This document shows, piece by piece, positions 18,661-27,892 of a stretch of DNA of 64,000 bases. Under the pieces are notes generated by a model, which was not told the DNA's origin, did not search any database, and saw only the letters and a list, made by a program, of their open reading frames with translations. Within the stretch, counting starts at the first letter, position 1. Each line of letters opens with the position of its first letter. The DNA is taken from positions 1 through 64,000 of the forward strand of contig NZ_JABENB010000001.1 in assembly GCF_013002715.1 (NCBI RefSeq), written 5' to 3'. The position numbers and the translations under genes were made by a program. The stretch comes from Flexivirga aerilata. GTDB lineage: Bacteria; Actinomycetota; Actinomycetes; Actinomycetales; Dermatophilaceae.

Positions 18661-19674
18661 TCAGGCGTCGGAGTCTGGCACCGACCCTGGCCCGGACTCT
18701 GCAGCCGACGGAGGTGCCGAGTGGGCGATCGCGCGCAGCTCGGCGCGCAGGAGCGCGTCGGCGGACTCGCCCGACGCACGGGCCTCGTCCACCAGCGCAA
18801 GCAGGCGCGCGCCGAGGTCGCGGCGCTCGCCATACGACATGGGTATGCCGCGCCGACTCGCCCGCGACAACACCTTGTCCGCAATGAGCAGTGTCGACAG
18901 CGACGCCGGGATGCCGGCGAGCAGGTCGGTCTCCGCGCGGTCGGGCTTCTCGGTCGCCTTGATCTGCTCCCAGGAGCGCTCGACCTCCTCCGGCGTGGCG
19001 GCGTCGCCGTCGGCGAAGACGTGGGGATGGCGGCGGATCAGCTTGTCCACCAGGCCGGCCGCGACGTCGTCGATGTCGAATGCCGGGTCCTCGTCGGCCG
19101 CGATGCGGGCGTGGAAGAGCACCTGCAGCAGCACGTCGCCGAGCTCTTCGGCGAGGTGCTGCCGGTCGCCGGTCTCGATCGCCTCGACGGTCTCGTGCGC
19201 CTCTTCGAGCAGATATTTCGCCAGCGACGCGTGCGTCTGCTCCGCATCCCAGGGGCAGCCGCCGGGCGAGCGCAGCGCGTCCATCACCGCGACCGCGTCG
19301 AGCAGACGAGCGCCGGGCAGGTCCCACGACCCGACCAGCACCTCGATCTGCGGAGGGTCGTCCTGCCGGGTCAGCTCACCGGCGAGGGCGTCGGTCAGGC
19401 CCGGATCCGCGTCGGGCGAGCTGATCCACACGACCGACGAATTCGCAGCAGCGGCAACGAGTTCGCGAGCCGCCTGCGCGGCGGAGTCATAGGCGACGGC
19501 CGTGACGTCGATGCCGGAGGTGGCGACGGCGGCGGGCACCGGATCCGTCAGGTCCGCGGCATACACCCGGTCGGCGGCTCCCAACGCCGTCCACGCGTCG
19601 CGCGACAGCAACCCGGCCGGCACGCGCGGGGAGGTGACGAGGACGGTCAGCAGCGGACCCGCCGGCTCGGTCAC
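18661..19674 (-). CDS. mazG: MazG nucleoside triphosphate pyrophosphohydrolase
   Basis: A 337-residue MazG protein that hydrolyses (d)NTPs to monophosphate and pyrophosphate, clearing aberrant nucleotides. An N-terminal ~110-residue actinobacterial extension precedes the MazG core, where LLEEAHETVEAIETGD and LAEELGDVLLQVLFHA supply the EExxE and ExxD metal ligands. SPGGCPWDAEQTHASL is the usual core start. GTG 19674 overlaps the upstream lipoprotein stop by 4 bases, deciding the start. The C-terminus (after MSYGERRDLGAR) has a partial duplicate downstream at 18410-18526. Confidence 0.92.
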   Translation of the reverse strand: MTEPAGPLLTVLVTSPRVPAGLLSRDAWTALGAADRVYAADLTDPVPAAVATSGIDVTAVAYDSAAQAARELVAAAANSSVVWISSPDADPGLTDALAGELTRQDDPPQIEVLVGSWDLPGARLLDAVAVMDALRSPGGCPWDAEQTHASLAKYLLEEAHETVEAIETGDRQHLAEELGDVLLQVLFHARIAADEDPAFDIDDVAAGLVDKLIRRHPHVFADGDAATPEEVERSWEQIKATEKPDRAETDLLAGIPASLSTLLIADKVLSRASRRGIPMSYGERRDLGARLLALVDEARASGESADALLRAELRAIAHSAPPSAAESGPGSVPDSDA

Positions 19675-20231
19675 TCGGCGGGACGACCGTTGGGGACCGG
19701 CGCCTGCTGCGACGGCTTCGGGCTGATCCACGGCTGCGGCGCGGCGCTGGCGCCCTTGCCCGGCACCCAGGTGCCGTAGCGCGGGTTGATCGTGACCTTC
19801 GCGTCCTTGAGCAGCTCCTGCGCGGTCGCCGCGGTCAGCGCACCGCTGTTCTGCAGCTCCGAGCCGAGCGTGCTGGCCCGCATGGCGTTGAGGGCGGTCG
19901 GGGTGAAGTCGACCTTGGGGTAGGTGGCCTTCACCTGGTCGTCGGAGACCACCACGCCGTTGGCCTTGCCGAGCTTGGTCAGCTGCGGCTCCAGCGCGAG
20001 CACGCCGGCGACGTCCGACGCGGTGATGGTGCCCGAGCCGATCGCCTTGGTGATCTGCTGTGCAGCCGTCTGCAGGTCGCTGGCGCTGGCGCTCTTGCCG
20101 TCATACTCCAGCGCGGTCGAGCCACGGTGCATCACTCCGTCACTGCCGCAGCCGGTGAGGCCGATGGTGGCGAGGACGACGGCGCCGGCGATGGCGGCGC
20201 GCGCCGGGCGGCCGGTGCGAAGGCTCGGCAT
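19671..20231 (-). CDS. SurA N-terminal-like lipoprotein
   Basis: A 186-residue predicted lipoprotein. The signal peptide MPSLRTGRPARAAIAGAVVL ends in the lipobox LTGC, so the mature protein is lipid-anchored on the outer face of the membrane. The mature part has a SurA_N-like helical region (YDGKSASASDLQTAAQQITK) and a Pro-rich tail. No PPIase domain is present. Homologues lie between mfd and mazG in related actinobacteria; a chaperone-like role for exported proteins is inferred from the fold only. ATG 20231 fits the signal peptide. Confidence 0.8.
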   Translation of the reverse strand: MPSLRTGRPARAAIAGAVVLATIGLTGCGSDGVMHRGSTALEYDGKSASASDLQTAAQQITKAIGSGTITASDVAGVLALEPQLTKLGKANGVVVSDDQVKATYPKVDFTPTALNAMRASTLGSELQNSGALTAATAQELLKDAKVTINPRYGTWVPGKGASAAPQPWISPKPSQQAPVPNGRPAE

Positions 20232-20341
20232 GGACTGACCTTTCTCAAAACGACATGCTGATCGGGTCGACGAAGACCCCGCAGCATCATGCCAGCCCGG
20301 CCTGTGCCTGCTGCCGTCGGCTCGCGCCCGGCGGCCGCCCG

Positions 20342-23300
20342 TCAGGACGCGGCGCCGGCCGCCGCTGCGATGTCGTCGAGCAGCACCGCCTTGATCAGCT
20401 GGGACGCCCACTGCAGCACCTCGGTATTGCGCAGCGGCTGACCGCCGACGGGCGCGGTCTTGGGCTGCGGCACCAGGATCTGGTGGATCGCCGGCTTGAT
20501 CATCGTGCCCTTGTAGAGGCGTTCGAGCCGCAGCTGCTGGCTCTCGCGCAGCTCGACCGGCCCGAAGCGGATCATCCGGCCCTGCACTGCGATGTCGCCA
20601 ATGCCGGCCTGGCGTGCGATGACCCGCAGCCGGGCGACCTCGAAGAGATGCTGCACCGGCTCCGGCGGGGCGCCGTAACGGTCGCGCAGTTCGGCCTCGA
20701 TCTCGCCCAGCCCGGCCTCGTCCTCGACGGTCGCCAGCTTCTTGTAGGCCTCCAGGCGCAACCGCTCCCCCGGCACGTAGTCGTGTGGCAGGTGCGCGTC
20801 GACCGGCAGTTCGATCTTGACCTCGGTCGGGGCCTTCGAGCCGCCGTCGCCACGGAAGTCGGCCACCGCCTCACCGACCATGCGGACGTAGAGGTCGAAC
20901 CCGACCCCGGCGATGTGCCCGGACTGCTCGCCGCCGAGCAGGTTGCCGGCGCCGCGGATCTCGAGGTCCTTCATCGCCACCTGCATGCCGGCGCCGAGGT
21001 CGGTGTGACTGGCAATGGTCTGCAGCCGGTCGTGCGCGGTGTCGGTGAGCGGCTTCTCCGGCGGAAAGAGGAAGTAGGAGTAGGCGCGTTCGCGGCCGCG
21101 CCCGACGCGGCCACGCAGCTGGTGCAGCTGGGAAAGACCCAGCTGGTCGGCGCGCTCGACGATGAGGGTGTTGGCGTTGGAGATGTCCAGGCCGGTCTCG
21201 ACGATCGTGGTGCACACCAGCACGTCGAACTCCCGCTCCCAGAAGTCGGTCACCACCTGCTCCAGCCGACCCTCGGACATCTTGCCGTGCGCCGTGGCGA
21301 TGCGCGCCTCCGGCACGAGCTCGCGCAGCCGCGCGGCGGCCTTCTCGATCGAGCCGACCTTGTTGTGCACGTAGAACACCTGGCCCTCGCGCATGAGTTC
21401 GCGGCGTATGGCGGCGCCGATCTGCTTCTCGTCATAGGGGCCGACGAAGGTGAGCACCGGGTGGCGTTCCTCGGGGGGCGTTGCGAGAGTGGACATCTCA
21501 CGGATGCCGGTCACGGCCATCTCGAGCGTGCGCGGGATCGGTGTCGCCGACATCGCGAGCACGTCGACGGCGGTGCGCATCTGCTTGAGCTGCTCCTTGT
21601 GCTCGACGCCGAAGCGCTGCTCCTCGTCGACGACCACCAGACCGAGGTCCTTGAATTTCACCTCGTTGGACAGCAGCCGGTGCGTGCCGATCACGAGATC
21701 GACTGCGCCGGAACGCAATCCGTCGATGATCTCGCGCGCCTCCCGGTCGCTCTGGAAGCGCGACAGCGCCCGCACGGTGACCGGGAAGCCGGCGTAACGC
21801 TCGGTGAAGGTCTGCTCGTGCTGCTTGACGAGCAGCGTCGTCGGCACCAGGACCGCGACCTGCTTGCCGTCCTGGATCGCCTTGAAGGCAGCGCGGATCG
21901 CGATCTCCGTCTTGCCGTAGCCGACGTCGCCGCAGATCAGCCGGTCCATCGGCACCGACTTCTCCATGTCGGCCTTGACCTCGTCGATGCTGCTCAACTG
22001 GTCGGGCGTCTCGACGTAGGCGAAGGCGTCCTCGAGCTCGCGCTGCCACGGGGTGTCGGGACCGAACGAATGCCCCTCGGTCGCCATGCGTGCCGAGTAG
22101 AGCTGGATCAGCTCCGCAGCGATCTGCCGCACGTGCCGGCGAGCCCTGGACTTTGTTGTCTGCCAGTCGGATCCGCCCATCTTGTTGAGGCTGGGCTGCT
22201 CGCCGCCGACGTATCGGGTCACCTGGTCGAGCTGATCGGTGGGCACGTAGAGCTGGTCGGCCGGCTGACCCTTCTTGGCCGGCGCGTAGTCGATCACCAG
22301 GTATTCGCGAGTGGCGCCGTGCACGTTGCGCTGCATCATCTTGGCGAAGCGCCCGACGCCGTGCTGCTCGTGCACCACGTAGTCGCCGGGGTGCAATTGC
22401 AGCGGGTCGACGACGTTGCGGCGACGGGACGGCATGCGGCGCATGTCCTTGGTGCTGCCGCCCTGGCCCGCCGATCCGGTCAGGTCACTCTCGGAGAGCA
22501 GCACGAAATTGCTTGCCGGCAAAGCAAATCCGCGACCGTAGGCGGCGGTGGCCAACTCGACGGAGCCCGGCGTCAGCTGGTCGATCCGGTGCGAGGCGAC
22601 GTCGTGGTCGCGCAGCACCTCACCGATGCGGTGGCCGAGGCCGGGCCCTTCGGTGACGATCAGCACCCGCTGACCGTCCCTGGCCCAGTCACGGATGTCG
22701 CCGACGGCCTGCTCGGTGTTGCCGCGGTATGCCGGCACCTCCGCGGTGCCGAGGTTGACCCGCTCGCCCGGCAGCTCGTCCTCGGTGAACTCGGCCAGCT
22801 CGTCGTCGGTCGCGAACGACGAGAACGACCACCACGCAAGGCCCTTGGCGAGTGCGTGATCGCGAAGCTCGGCGAGCGACCAGTAGGAGGCGGTGCCGAG
22901 CACGGACTGCAGATCGACCGGCACCGCGTTGCCGGCGGCCGCGTTGGCCCAGCTGGCGTCGAGGAACTCGGCGCTGGTCGCGACCAGGTCGTGCGCGCGG
23001 GTGCGCACCCGCTCGGGGTCGGCGAGCGCGACGTGGGTGCCGTCGGGCAGCACGTCGAGCAGGGTCTCCATGCCACCGGCGGTGCCGCCGGCCAGCAGGA
23101 TCGGCGCGAGCGATTCCATGCCTTCGACGGCGATGCCCTCGGCGACCTTGAGCAGCATGTCCTGCACGCCGGGCAGCTGGCCGGCGAGCGTCTCCGCGCG
23201 GGCCCGGACGTCGTCGGTGAGCAGCAGTTCACGGCAGGGCGGCGCCCAAAGTCCGTGCTCGGCGACTTCGAGACTGCGCTGGTCCGCGACCTTGAACCAG

Positions 23301-23953
23301 CGGATCTCCTCGACCGTGTCGCCCCAGAACTCGACCCGCACCGGGTGCTCCTCGGTCGGCGGGAAGACGTCGAGGATGCCGCCGCGCACCGCGAACTCGC
23401 CGCGCCGCTCGACCAGGTCGGTGCGGGTGTAGGCGGCCGCGGCGAGCGCCTCGACGACGTCGGGCAGGTCGGCGTCCTGACCGGCGCGCAGCGACACCGG
23501 CGCGAGGTCGCCGAGCCCCTTGGCAATCGGTTGCATGAGCGCGCGCACGCTCGCGACGACGACGTCGATCGGACCATAGGCCTCGTCGTCGGGGTCGGGG
23601 TGGGCGAGGCGCCGCAGCACCGCGAGCCGGCGACCGACGGTGTCGCTGCGTGGGCTGAGCCGCTCGTGCGGCAGCGTCTCCCAGCTGGGGAACTCCACCA
23701 CCGTGTCGTCCGGCAGGAAGGACCGCAGACACTGCGCGAGGTCGCCGGCCTCCCGCCCGGTCGCGGTGACCAGCAGCACGGTGCGGCCGGGGCGGTCGTC
23801 GACGCCGCGCGCGAGCAGTGCGGTCAGCGGGGCACGCACTCCGGGTGCCCCGGCGATGTCGACGACATTGGCCGTGCCGACGTGCGACATCAGCCGCGCG
23901 ACGGCGTCGTCGCGGGCGAGCAGGTCGAGCACGGGCTGCAGGCTCACGGGCAC
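20342..23953 (-). CDS. mfd: transcription-repair coupling factor
   Basis: The 1203-residue Mfd translocase frees stalled RNA polymerase and recruits UvrA. Order of domains: UvrB-like N-terminal region, RNA-polymerase-interacting domain (YVVHEQHGVGRFAKMMQR), RecG-type helicase with Walker A GDVGYGKTE, DEEQRFGVEHKEQLK, SATPIPRTLEMA, then the TRCF C-terminal domain. Length is normal. GTG/ATG alternatives upstream are absent; 23953 gives a typical start. The long open frame on the opposite strand is a codon-bias shadow. It follows pth by about 180 bases containing a hairpin. Confidence 0.97.
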   Translation of the reverse strand: MPVSLQPVLDLLARDDAVARLMSHVGTANVVDIAGAPGVRAPLTALLARGVDDRPGRTVLLVTATGREAGDLAQCLRSFLPDDTVVEFPSWETLPHERLSPRSDTVGRRLAVLRRLAHPDPDDEAYGPIDVVVASVRALMQPIAKGLGDLAPVSLRAGQDADLPDVVEALAAAAYTRTDLVERRGEFAVRGGILDVFPPTEEHPVRVEFWGDTVEEIRWFKVADQRSLEVAEHGLWAPPCRELLLTDDVRARAETLAGQLPGVQDMLLKVAEGIAVEGMESLAPILLAGGTAGGMETLLDVLPDGTHVALADPERVRTRAHDLVATSAEFLDASWANAAAGNAVPVDLQSVLGTASYWSLAELRDHALAKGLAWWSFSSFATDDELAEFTEDELPGERVNLGTAEVPAYRGNTEQAVGDIRDWARDGQRVLIVTEGPGLGHRIGEVLRDHDVASHRIDQLTPGSVELATAAYGRGFALPASNFVLLSESDLTGSAGQGGSTKDMRRMPSRRRNVVDPLQLHPGDYVVHEQHGVGRFAKMMQRNVHGATREYLVIDYAPAKKGQPADQLYVPTDQLDQVTRYVGGEQPSLNKMGGSDWQTTKSRARRHVRQIAAELIQLYSARMATEGHSFGPDTPWQRELEDAFAYVETPDQLSSIDEVKADMEKSVPMDRLICGDVGYGKTEIAIRAAFKAIQDGKQVAVLVPTTLLVKQHEQTFTERYAGFPVTVRALSRFQSDREAREIIDGLRSGAVDLVIGTHRLLSNEVKFKDLGLVVVDEEQRFGVEHKEQLKQMRTAVDVLAMSATPIPRTLEMAVTGIREMSTLATPPEERHPVLTFVGPYDEKQIGAAIRRELMREGQVFYVHNKVGSIEKAAARLRELVPEARIATAHGKMSEGRLEQVVTDFWEREFDVLVCTTIVETGLDISNANTLIVERADQLGLSQLHQLRGRVGRGRERAYSYFLFPPEKPLTDTAHDRLQTIASHTDLGAGMQVAMKDLEIRGAGNLLGGEQSGHIAGVGFDLYVRMVGEAVADFRGDGGSKAPTEVKIELPVDAHLPHDYVPGERLRLEAYKKLATVEDEAGLGEIEAELRDRYGAPPEPVQHLFEVARLRVIARQAGIGDIAVQGRMIRFGPVELRESQQLRLERLYKGTMIKPAIHQILVPQPKTAPVGGQPLRNTEVLQWASQLIKAVLLDDIAAAAGAAS

Positions 23954-23999
23954 ATCCTCTGAACGGGTCTGAAAGGGTCATGGTGGCAACGCAAACGGC

Positions 24000-24023
24000 C
24001 CCGACTCGCGCTGCGGTCGGGGT
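24000..24023 (-). terminator. hairpin terminator after pth
   Basis: CCCCGAC (24000-24006) and GTCGGGG (24017-24023) form a perfect 7-base stem with a 10-base loop. On the minus strand it lies downstream of the pth stop and is followed by CCGTTTG. It separates pth from mfd. Confidence 0.65.
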
Positions 24024-24131
24024 GACGTTGTCGATTCTAGGCGGCCGGTCCGACAGGCGTGGATCCCGTAAGCAACGGTGCGGCCGGCGTCACGGTCGCT
24101 GACGAGACGGGCGGCCCGTCATGAGAGCTCG

Positions 24132-24749
24132 TCACCGCGCGGCGCCGCGGGCGTGCACGACGTTCTGCGCGTCGGTCAGCCCGTGCTGCAGCAGCAGCTC
24201 GGTCGCCTCGATCGTGTCGGGGACCAGGAAGTCGAGCTCCTTGCGCTCGGTGGCGTTGAAGTCCTTCAGCACGTATGCCGCAGGGTCCATCCGGCCGGGC
24301 GGGCGGCCGATGCCGACGCGCACCCGCAGGTAGTCCTTGGAGCCGACCGACTTGCTGATCGAACGCAGCCCGTTGTGACCGCCTTCTCCCCCGCCGCGCT
24401 TGAGCCGTAGGGCGGCGAAGTCGATGTCGAGCTCGTCGTGGATCACGATCAGCCGCTCCAGCGGCACCTTGAAGAAGCGCATCAGCCCGGCGACGGCGCC
24501 GCCCGACTCGTTCATGTAGCTGCTCGGGATCGCGATCACCGCGGGCTCCCCGGCGAGCCGCACCTGCGCCGCGCTCGCGCCGGCCTTGTGCGCCCGCAGG
24601 CTCGCCCCGGCGTCCTCGGCGATGCGCTGCACGACCATCGCGCCGACGTTGTGCCGGTTGCCGGCGTACTTCGGGCCGGGGTTGCCGAGTCCGACGATCA
24701 GCCAGGGCGGGGTGTCACTCACGGGCAGCGAGTATGACGCATCGGCCAC
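24132..24749 (-). CDS. pth: peptidyl-tRNA hydrolase
   Basis: Releases peptides from peptidyl-tRNA dropped by ribosomes. The 205-residue protein has the family motifs [21 protein letters not shown] (split: GLGNPG then catalytic His in NRHNVG), [13 protein letters not shown] and [13 protein letters not shown]. The start is uncertain: GTG 24749 lies 6 bases after the copper ATPase stop, and a second GTG at 24719 (VSDTPPW) gives a more standard N-terminus. In relatives pth follows rplY directly; here the ATPase gene is inserted between them. Confidence 0.94.
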   Translation of the reverse strand: MADASYSLPVSDTPPWLIVGLGNPGPKYAGNRHNVGAMVVQRIAEDAGASLRAHKAGASAAQVRLAGEPAVIAIPSSYMNESGGAVAGLMRFFKVPLERLIVIHDELDIDFAALRLKRGGGEGGHNGLRSISKSVGSKDYLRVRVGIGRPPGRMDPAAYVLKDFNATERKELDFLVPDTIEATELLLQHGLTDAQNVVHARGAAR

Positions 24750-24755
24750 TCCGGG

Positions 24756-26843
24756 TCAGCGCGCGCCGGTGTCGATGACCGCCTCCGGCCGCAGGTCGAG
24801 CCGCCGCAGCAGCTGCGCGTTGAGCGCGACGACCACGGTCGACAGCGACATCAGGATCGCGCCGACCGACATGGGCAGCACGAATCCCCACGGCGCGAGC
24901 ACCCCGGCCGCGAGCGGCACCGCGACCAGGTTGTAGCCCGCCGCCCACCAGAGGTTCTGCTTCATCTTCCGATAGCTCGCCCTGGACAGCTCGATCACCG
25001 ACACCACCGAGCGCGGGTCGTCGCTGGCGAGGATCACCCCGGCGGACGCGATCGCCACATCGGTGCCGGCACCGATCGCGATGCCGACGTCGGCCGCGGC
25101 GAGCGCGGGTGCGTCGTTGACGCCGTCGCCGACCATCGCCACCTTGCGGCCCTCAGCACGCAGCTGCTCCACGGCCGCGGCCTTGTCCTGCGGCCGGACG
25201 CCGGCGAAGAACCGCTCGATGCCGAGCTCGCCCGCGACCGACGCCGCGACCGCCTCGGCGTCGCCGGTGATCATCACCACCTGCACGCCGCGATCGGCCA
25301 AAGCCCTTACCGCTTCCCGGGATTCGGGCCTGATCTCGTCGGCGAGGCGGAGGGCGCCGGCGACTTTGCCGTCGACCAGGACGTGCAGGATGATCGCGCC
25401 GTCGTTGCGCCATACATCGGCGATCGGAAGCTCGTCGGCGGGTGTCTCGTCGAGCAGACGCGGCCCGCCGACCTCGACGACGCGGCCGTCGACCACTGCG
25501 CGCACCCCGACCGCCGGCGAGGACGAGAAGTCGCTCGCTGCGAGCACCTGCTGCCCCCGCGCGGCCTGCACAATCGCCTTCGCGAGCGGGTGCTCGGAGT
25601 CGGACTCGGCGGCGGCCGCCAGCGCGAGCACCTGGTCATCGGTGAAACCCGGTGCCGGCTCGACGGCGGTCACCGCGGGCGCACCCTTGGTGAGCGTGCC
25701 GGTCTTGTCGAAGAGCACGGTGTCGACGGTGCGCATGCTCTCCAGCGCGAGCCGGTCCTTGATCAGCACCCCGGCCCTGGCGGCGCGTTCGGTCGAGATC
25801 GCCACGACCAGCGGGATCGCGAGGCCCAGGGCATGCGGGCAGGCGATCACCAGCACCGTGATCGTGCGCACCACACCCTCGTCCGGCTGACCTACCAGCG
25901 CCCAGACGATCGCGGTGATGACGGCGGCGCCGAGCGCATACCAGAAGAGCAGGGCGGCGGCGCGGTCGGCGAGACGCTGCGCCCGCGACGACGACGCCTG
26001 CGCGTCGGCGACCAGCTGCTGGATGCCGGCGAGCGCGGTGTCGTCGCCGATCGCCGTCACCTCGACCCGCAGCCCGGAGTCGGTGGCCACCGTCCCCGCC
26101 ACCACCGGGTCGCCCGCGGACCGGCGCACCGGCCGCGACTCGCCGGTCAGCATCGACTCGTCGACACTCGCCGACCCCTGCACCACCCGGCCGTCCGCGG
26201 GCACCCGCCCACCCGGCCGTATGACGACAACGTCTCCCACGCGCAGCTGCGACGGCGCGACGGTCACCACCTGATCGCCCTCGACGCGCTCGGCCTCGTC
26301 GGGCAGCAACGCCGCCAAAGTGTCCAGCGCAGAGGTGGTTTGGGCGAGCGACCGCATCTCGATCCAATGCCCGAGCAGCATGATCACGATGAGCAGGGCG
26401 AGCTCCCACCAGAAGTCGAGCTCGTGGTGCAGCACGCCGAGGCTCGCGCCCCAGGAGGCGAAGAACGCCACGGAGATCGCCAGGCCGATCAGCAGCATCA
26501 TCCCGGGTTGCCGCGCGCGGATCTCGCTCACCGCACCCGTCAGGAACGGCGAGCCGCCCCACACGTACATCGCCGAGCCGAGCACCGGCGACACCCAGTC
26601 GAGGCCGGCGGGCAGCGAGTAGCCGACCAGATCGGCGAACATCGCCGAGCAGCCCACGACCGGGATCGCGACGAGCAGCATGATCCAGAAGAGCCGCCGG
26701 AACTGCGCGACGTGGTCGCCGTGACCCGCGTGGCTACTGCTTCCCGCATGACCACCGTGTCCCGCGTGACCGCTCGCCTCGTCGCCGTGGGTGGGTGCGT
26801 CGGGTCGCATCGTGCCCGCGCCGTGCCCGTGATGCATCGTCAT
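24756..26843 (-). CDS. copB: P1B-type heavy-metal ATPase (CopB-like)
   Basis: About 695 residues. The N-terminus is His/Gly-rich (MTMHHGHGAG and repeated HAGHG) rather than a CxxC domain. The membrane metal site is CPH in VIACPHALGL, the P1B-3/CopB signature, usually Cu or Ag export. DKTGTLTKG carries the phosphorylated Asp, TGES the actuator loop, and GDGVNDAPAL the hinge. Two ATGs compete: 26849 sits directly on the GGAGG, while 26843 is 7 bases after it and is preferred. A CsoR-type palindrome lies just upstream. Insertion between rplY and pth suggests gain as a resistance module. Confidence 0.93.
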   Translation of the reverse strand: MTMHHGHGAGTMRPDAPTHGDEASGHAGHGGHAGSSSHAGHGDHVAQFRRLFWIMLLVAIPVVGCSAMFADLVGYSLPAGLDWVSPVLGSAMYVWGGSPFLTGAVSEIRARQPGMMLLIGLAISVAFFASWGASLGVLHHELDFWWELALLIVIMLLGHWIEMRSLAQTTSALDTLAALLPDEAERVEGDQVVTVAPSQLRVGDVVVIRPGGRVPADGRVVQGSASVDESMLTGESRPVRRSAGDPVVAGTVATDSGLRVEVTAIGDDTALAGIQQLVADAQASSSRAQRLADRAAALLFWYALGAAVITAIVWALVGQPDEGVVRTITVLVIACPHALGLAIPLVVAISTERAARAGVLIKDRLALESMRTVDTVLFDKTGTLTKGAPAVTAVEPAPGFTDDQVLALAAAAESDSEHPLAKAIVQAARGQQVLAASDFSSSPAVGVRAVVDGRVVEVGGPRLLDETPADELPIADVWRNDGAIILHVLVDGKVAGALRLADEIRPESREAVRALADRGVQVVMITGDAEAVAASVAGELGIERFFAGVRPQDKAAAVEQLRAEGRKVAMVGDGVNDAPALAAADVGIAIGAGTDVAIASAGVILASDDPRSVVSVIELSRASYRKMKQNLWWAAGYNLVAVPLAAGVLAPWGFVLPMSVGAILMSLSTVVVALNAQLLRRLDLRPEAVIDTGAR

Positions 26844-26865
26844 CGCCATACCTCCGTCTGCACTA

Positions 26866-26884
26866 TATACCCCCCAGGGGTATA
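26866..26884. promoter_or_regulatory. CsoR-type copper-responsive operator
   Basis: TATACCCC (26866-26873), three bases, then GGGGTATA (26877-26884): a perfect palindrome matching the known CsoR/RcnR-family operator pattern (TACCCC...GGGGTA). It lies 17-23 bases upstream of the copB start codons, over the promoter, so a CsoR repressor released by Cu(I) should control copB. No csoR gene is in the window. Confidence 0.88.
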
Positions 26885-26924
26885 AACAAGAGAGCATTCC
26901 CCACGGGAGTCCGGACAGACGAAA

Positions 26925-26954
26925 GCGGCCCCGACCACCACAGGTCGGGGCCGC
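26925..26954 (-). terminator. hairpin terminator of rplY
   Basis: GCGGCCCCGACC (26925-26936) and GGTCGGGGCCGC (26943-26954) form a perfect 12-base stem with a 6-base loop, beginning 20 bases after the rplY stop on the minus strand and followed on that strand by a TTTC stretch. Confidence 0.88.
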
Positions 26955-26974
26955 TCGATGCGGTGCGGTGAGGA

Positions 26975-27664
26975 TCAGCCCTCGGACGACTCCTCGTCGC
27001 CGCCCTCGGACTCGCCGCCCTCCTCGGAGGACTCGCCCTCGGCGGCCTCCTCGTCGGACTCTTCCTTCTCGATGCCAGCCTCTTCCTCGGCGGCCTCGAG
27101 CTCGGCCTCGAGCTCCTCGGCCGAGACCTGCTGGGTCACGTTGACCACGAGCAGCTCCTCGTCGGAGATCAGCGTGACACCGTCGGGCAGCTCGACGTCC
27201 TTGGCCAGGATCTGGCTGCCGGCCTCGAGGCCCTCGACCGAGACGATGAACCACTCGGGGATCGACAGCACGTCGGCCTCGACCGACAGCGTCGGGTTCT
27301 CGACCACGACGTTGGTCTCGGCAGCGGCCTCGCCCTCGACGTGGACGCCGACATCGACGGTGACCTTCTCGCCGCGCTTGACGATGACCAGGTCGACGTG
27401 CTCGATGACCGGCTTGATCGGGTCGCGCTGCACGTCCTTGGCGAGAGCCAGCTCGTGCTTGCCGTCGAAGTCGAGGGTCAGGATCGCGTTGGCGTTCTTC
27501 AGCGCCAGCATGGTCTCGTGACCGGGCAGGGTCAGGTGGACCGGGTCGGTGCCGTGGCCGTAGAGGACCGCGGGGATCTTGTGGTCGCGGCGGATGCGAC
27601 GGGCCGCGCCCTTGCCGAACTCCGTGCGGAGCGCGGCGTCGAGACGAATCTCGTTCTGTGCCAT
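26975..27664 (-). CDS. rplY: 50S ribosomal protein L25/general stress protein Ctc
   Basis: A 229-residue long-form L25 (TL5/CTC), which binds 5S rRNA. The N-terminal L25 domain begins MAQNEIRLDAALRTEFGKGA, the C-terminal TL5 beta domain follows, and the last ~50 residues are almost pure Glu/Ser/Gly/Ala. The acidic tail is common in actinobacteria. ATG 27664 is preceded by AAACCTC on the plus strand (GAGGTTT), a good ribosome site. The gene is downstream of prs, in the conserved glmU-prs-rplY order, and ends in a strong terminator. Confidence 0.95.
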   Translation of the reverse strand: MAQNEIRLDAALRTEFGKGAARRIRRDHKIPAVLYGHGTDPVHLTLPGHETMLALKNANAILTLDFDGKHELALAKDVQRDPIKPVIEHVDLVIVKRGEKVTVDVGVHVEGEAAAETNVVVENPTLSVEADVLSIPEWFIVSVEGLEAGSQILAKDVELPDGVTLISDEELLVVNVTQQVSAEELEAELEAAEEEAGIEKEESDEEAAEGESSEEGGESEGGDEESSEG

Positions 27665-27892
27665 GAGGTTTCCTTGCGTCGTCGGGTGGAGCTTCGAGGT
27701 GCTGCCTCGACGCGGGACGTGGCGCGGATGTCGGTGAACGACGACGTGGGCGCGGCAGGCAAGCCCGCAGTGCTGCGGACGCCGTGCGGTGCACACCTTG
27801 TCGATCACGGACGGCCGTGCGCGCGTCCCTCGCCGAGGCTGGCGGCATAGATCGTATGACGGGAGCCGCGCCCGGCCCAAATCGCGCCGCTC

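Noticed and set aside
20255..23962. A 1235-codon open frame on the plus strand
   Set aside because: It is exactly antisense to mfd and has the His/Asp/Arg-rich composition of a GC-rich shadow frame; no domain is recognisable.
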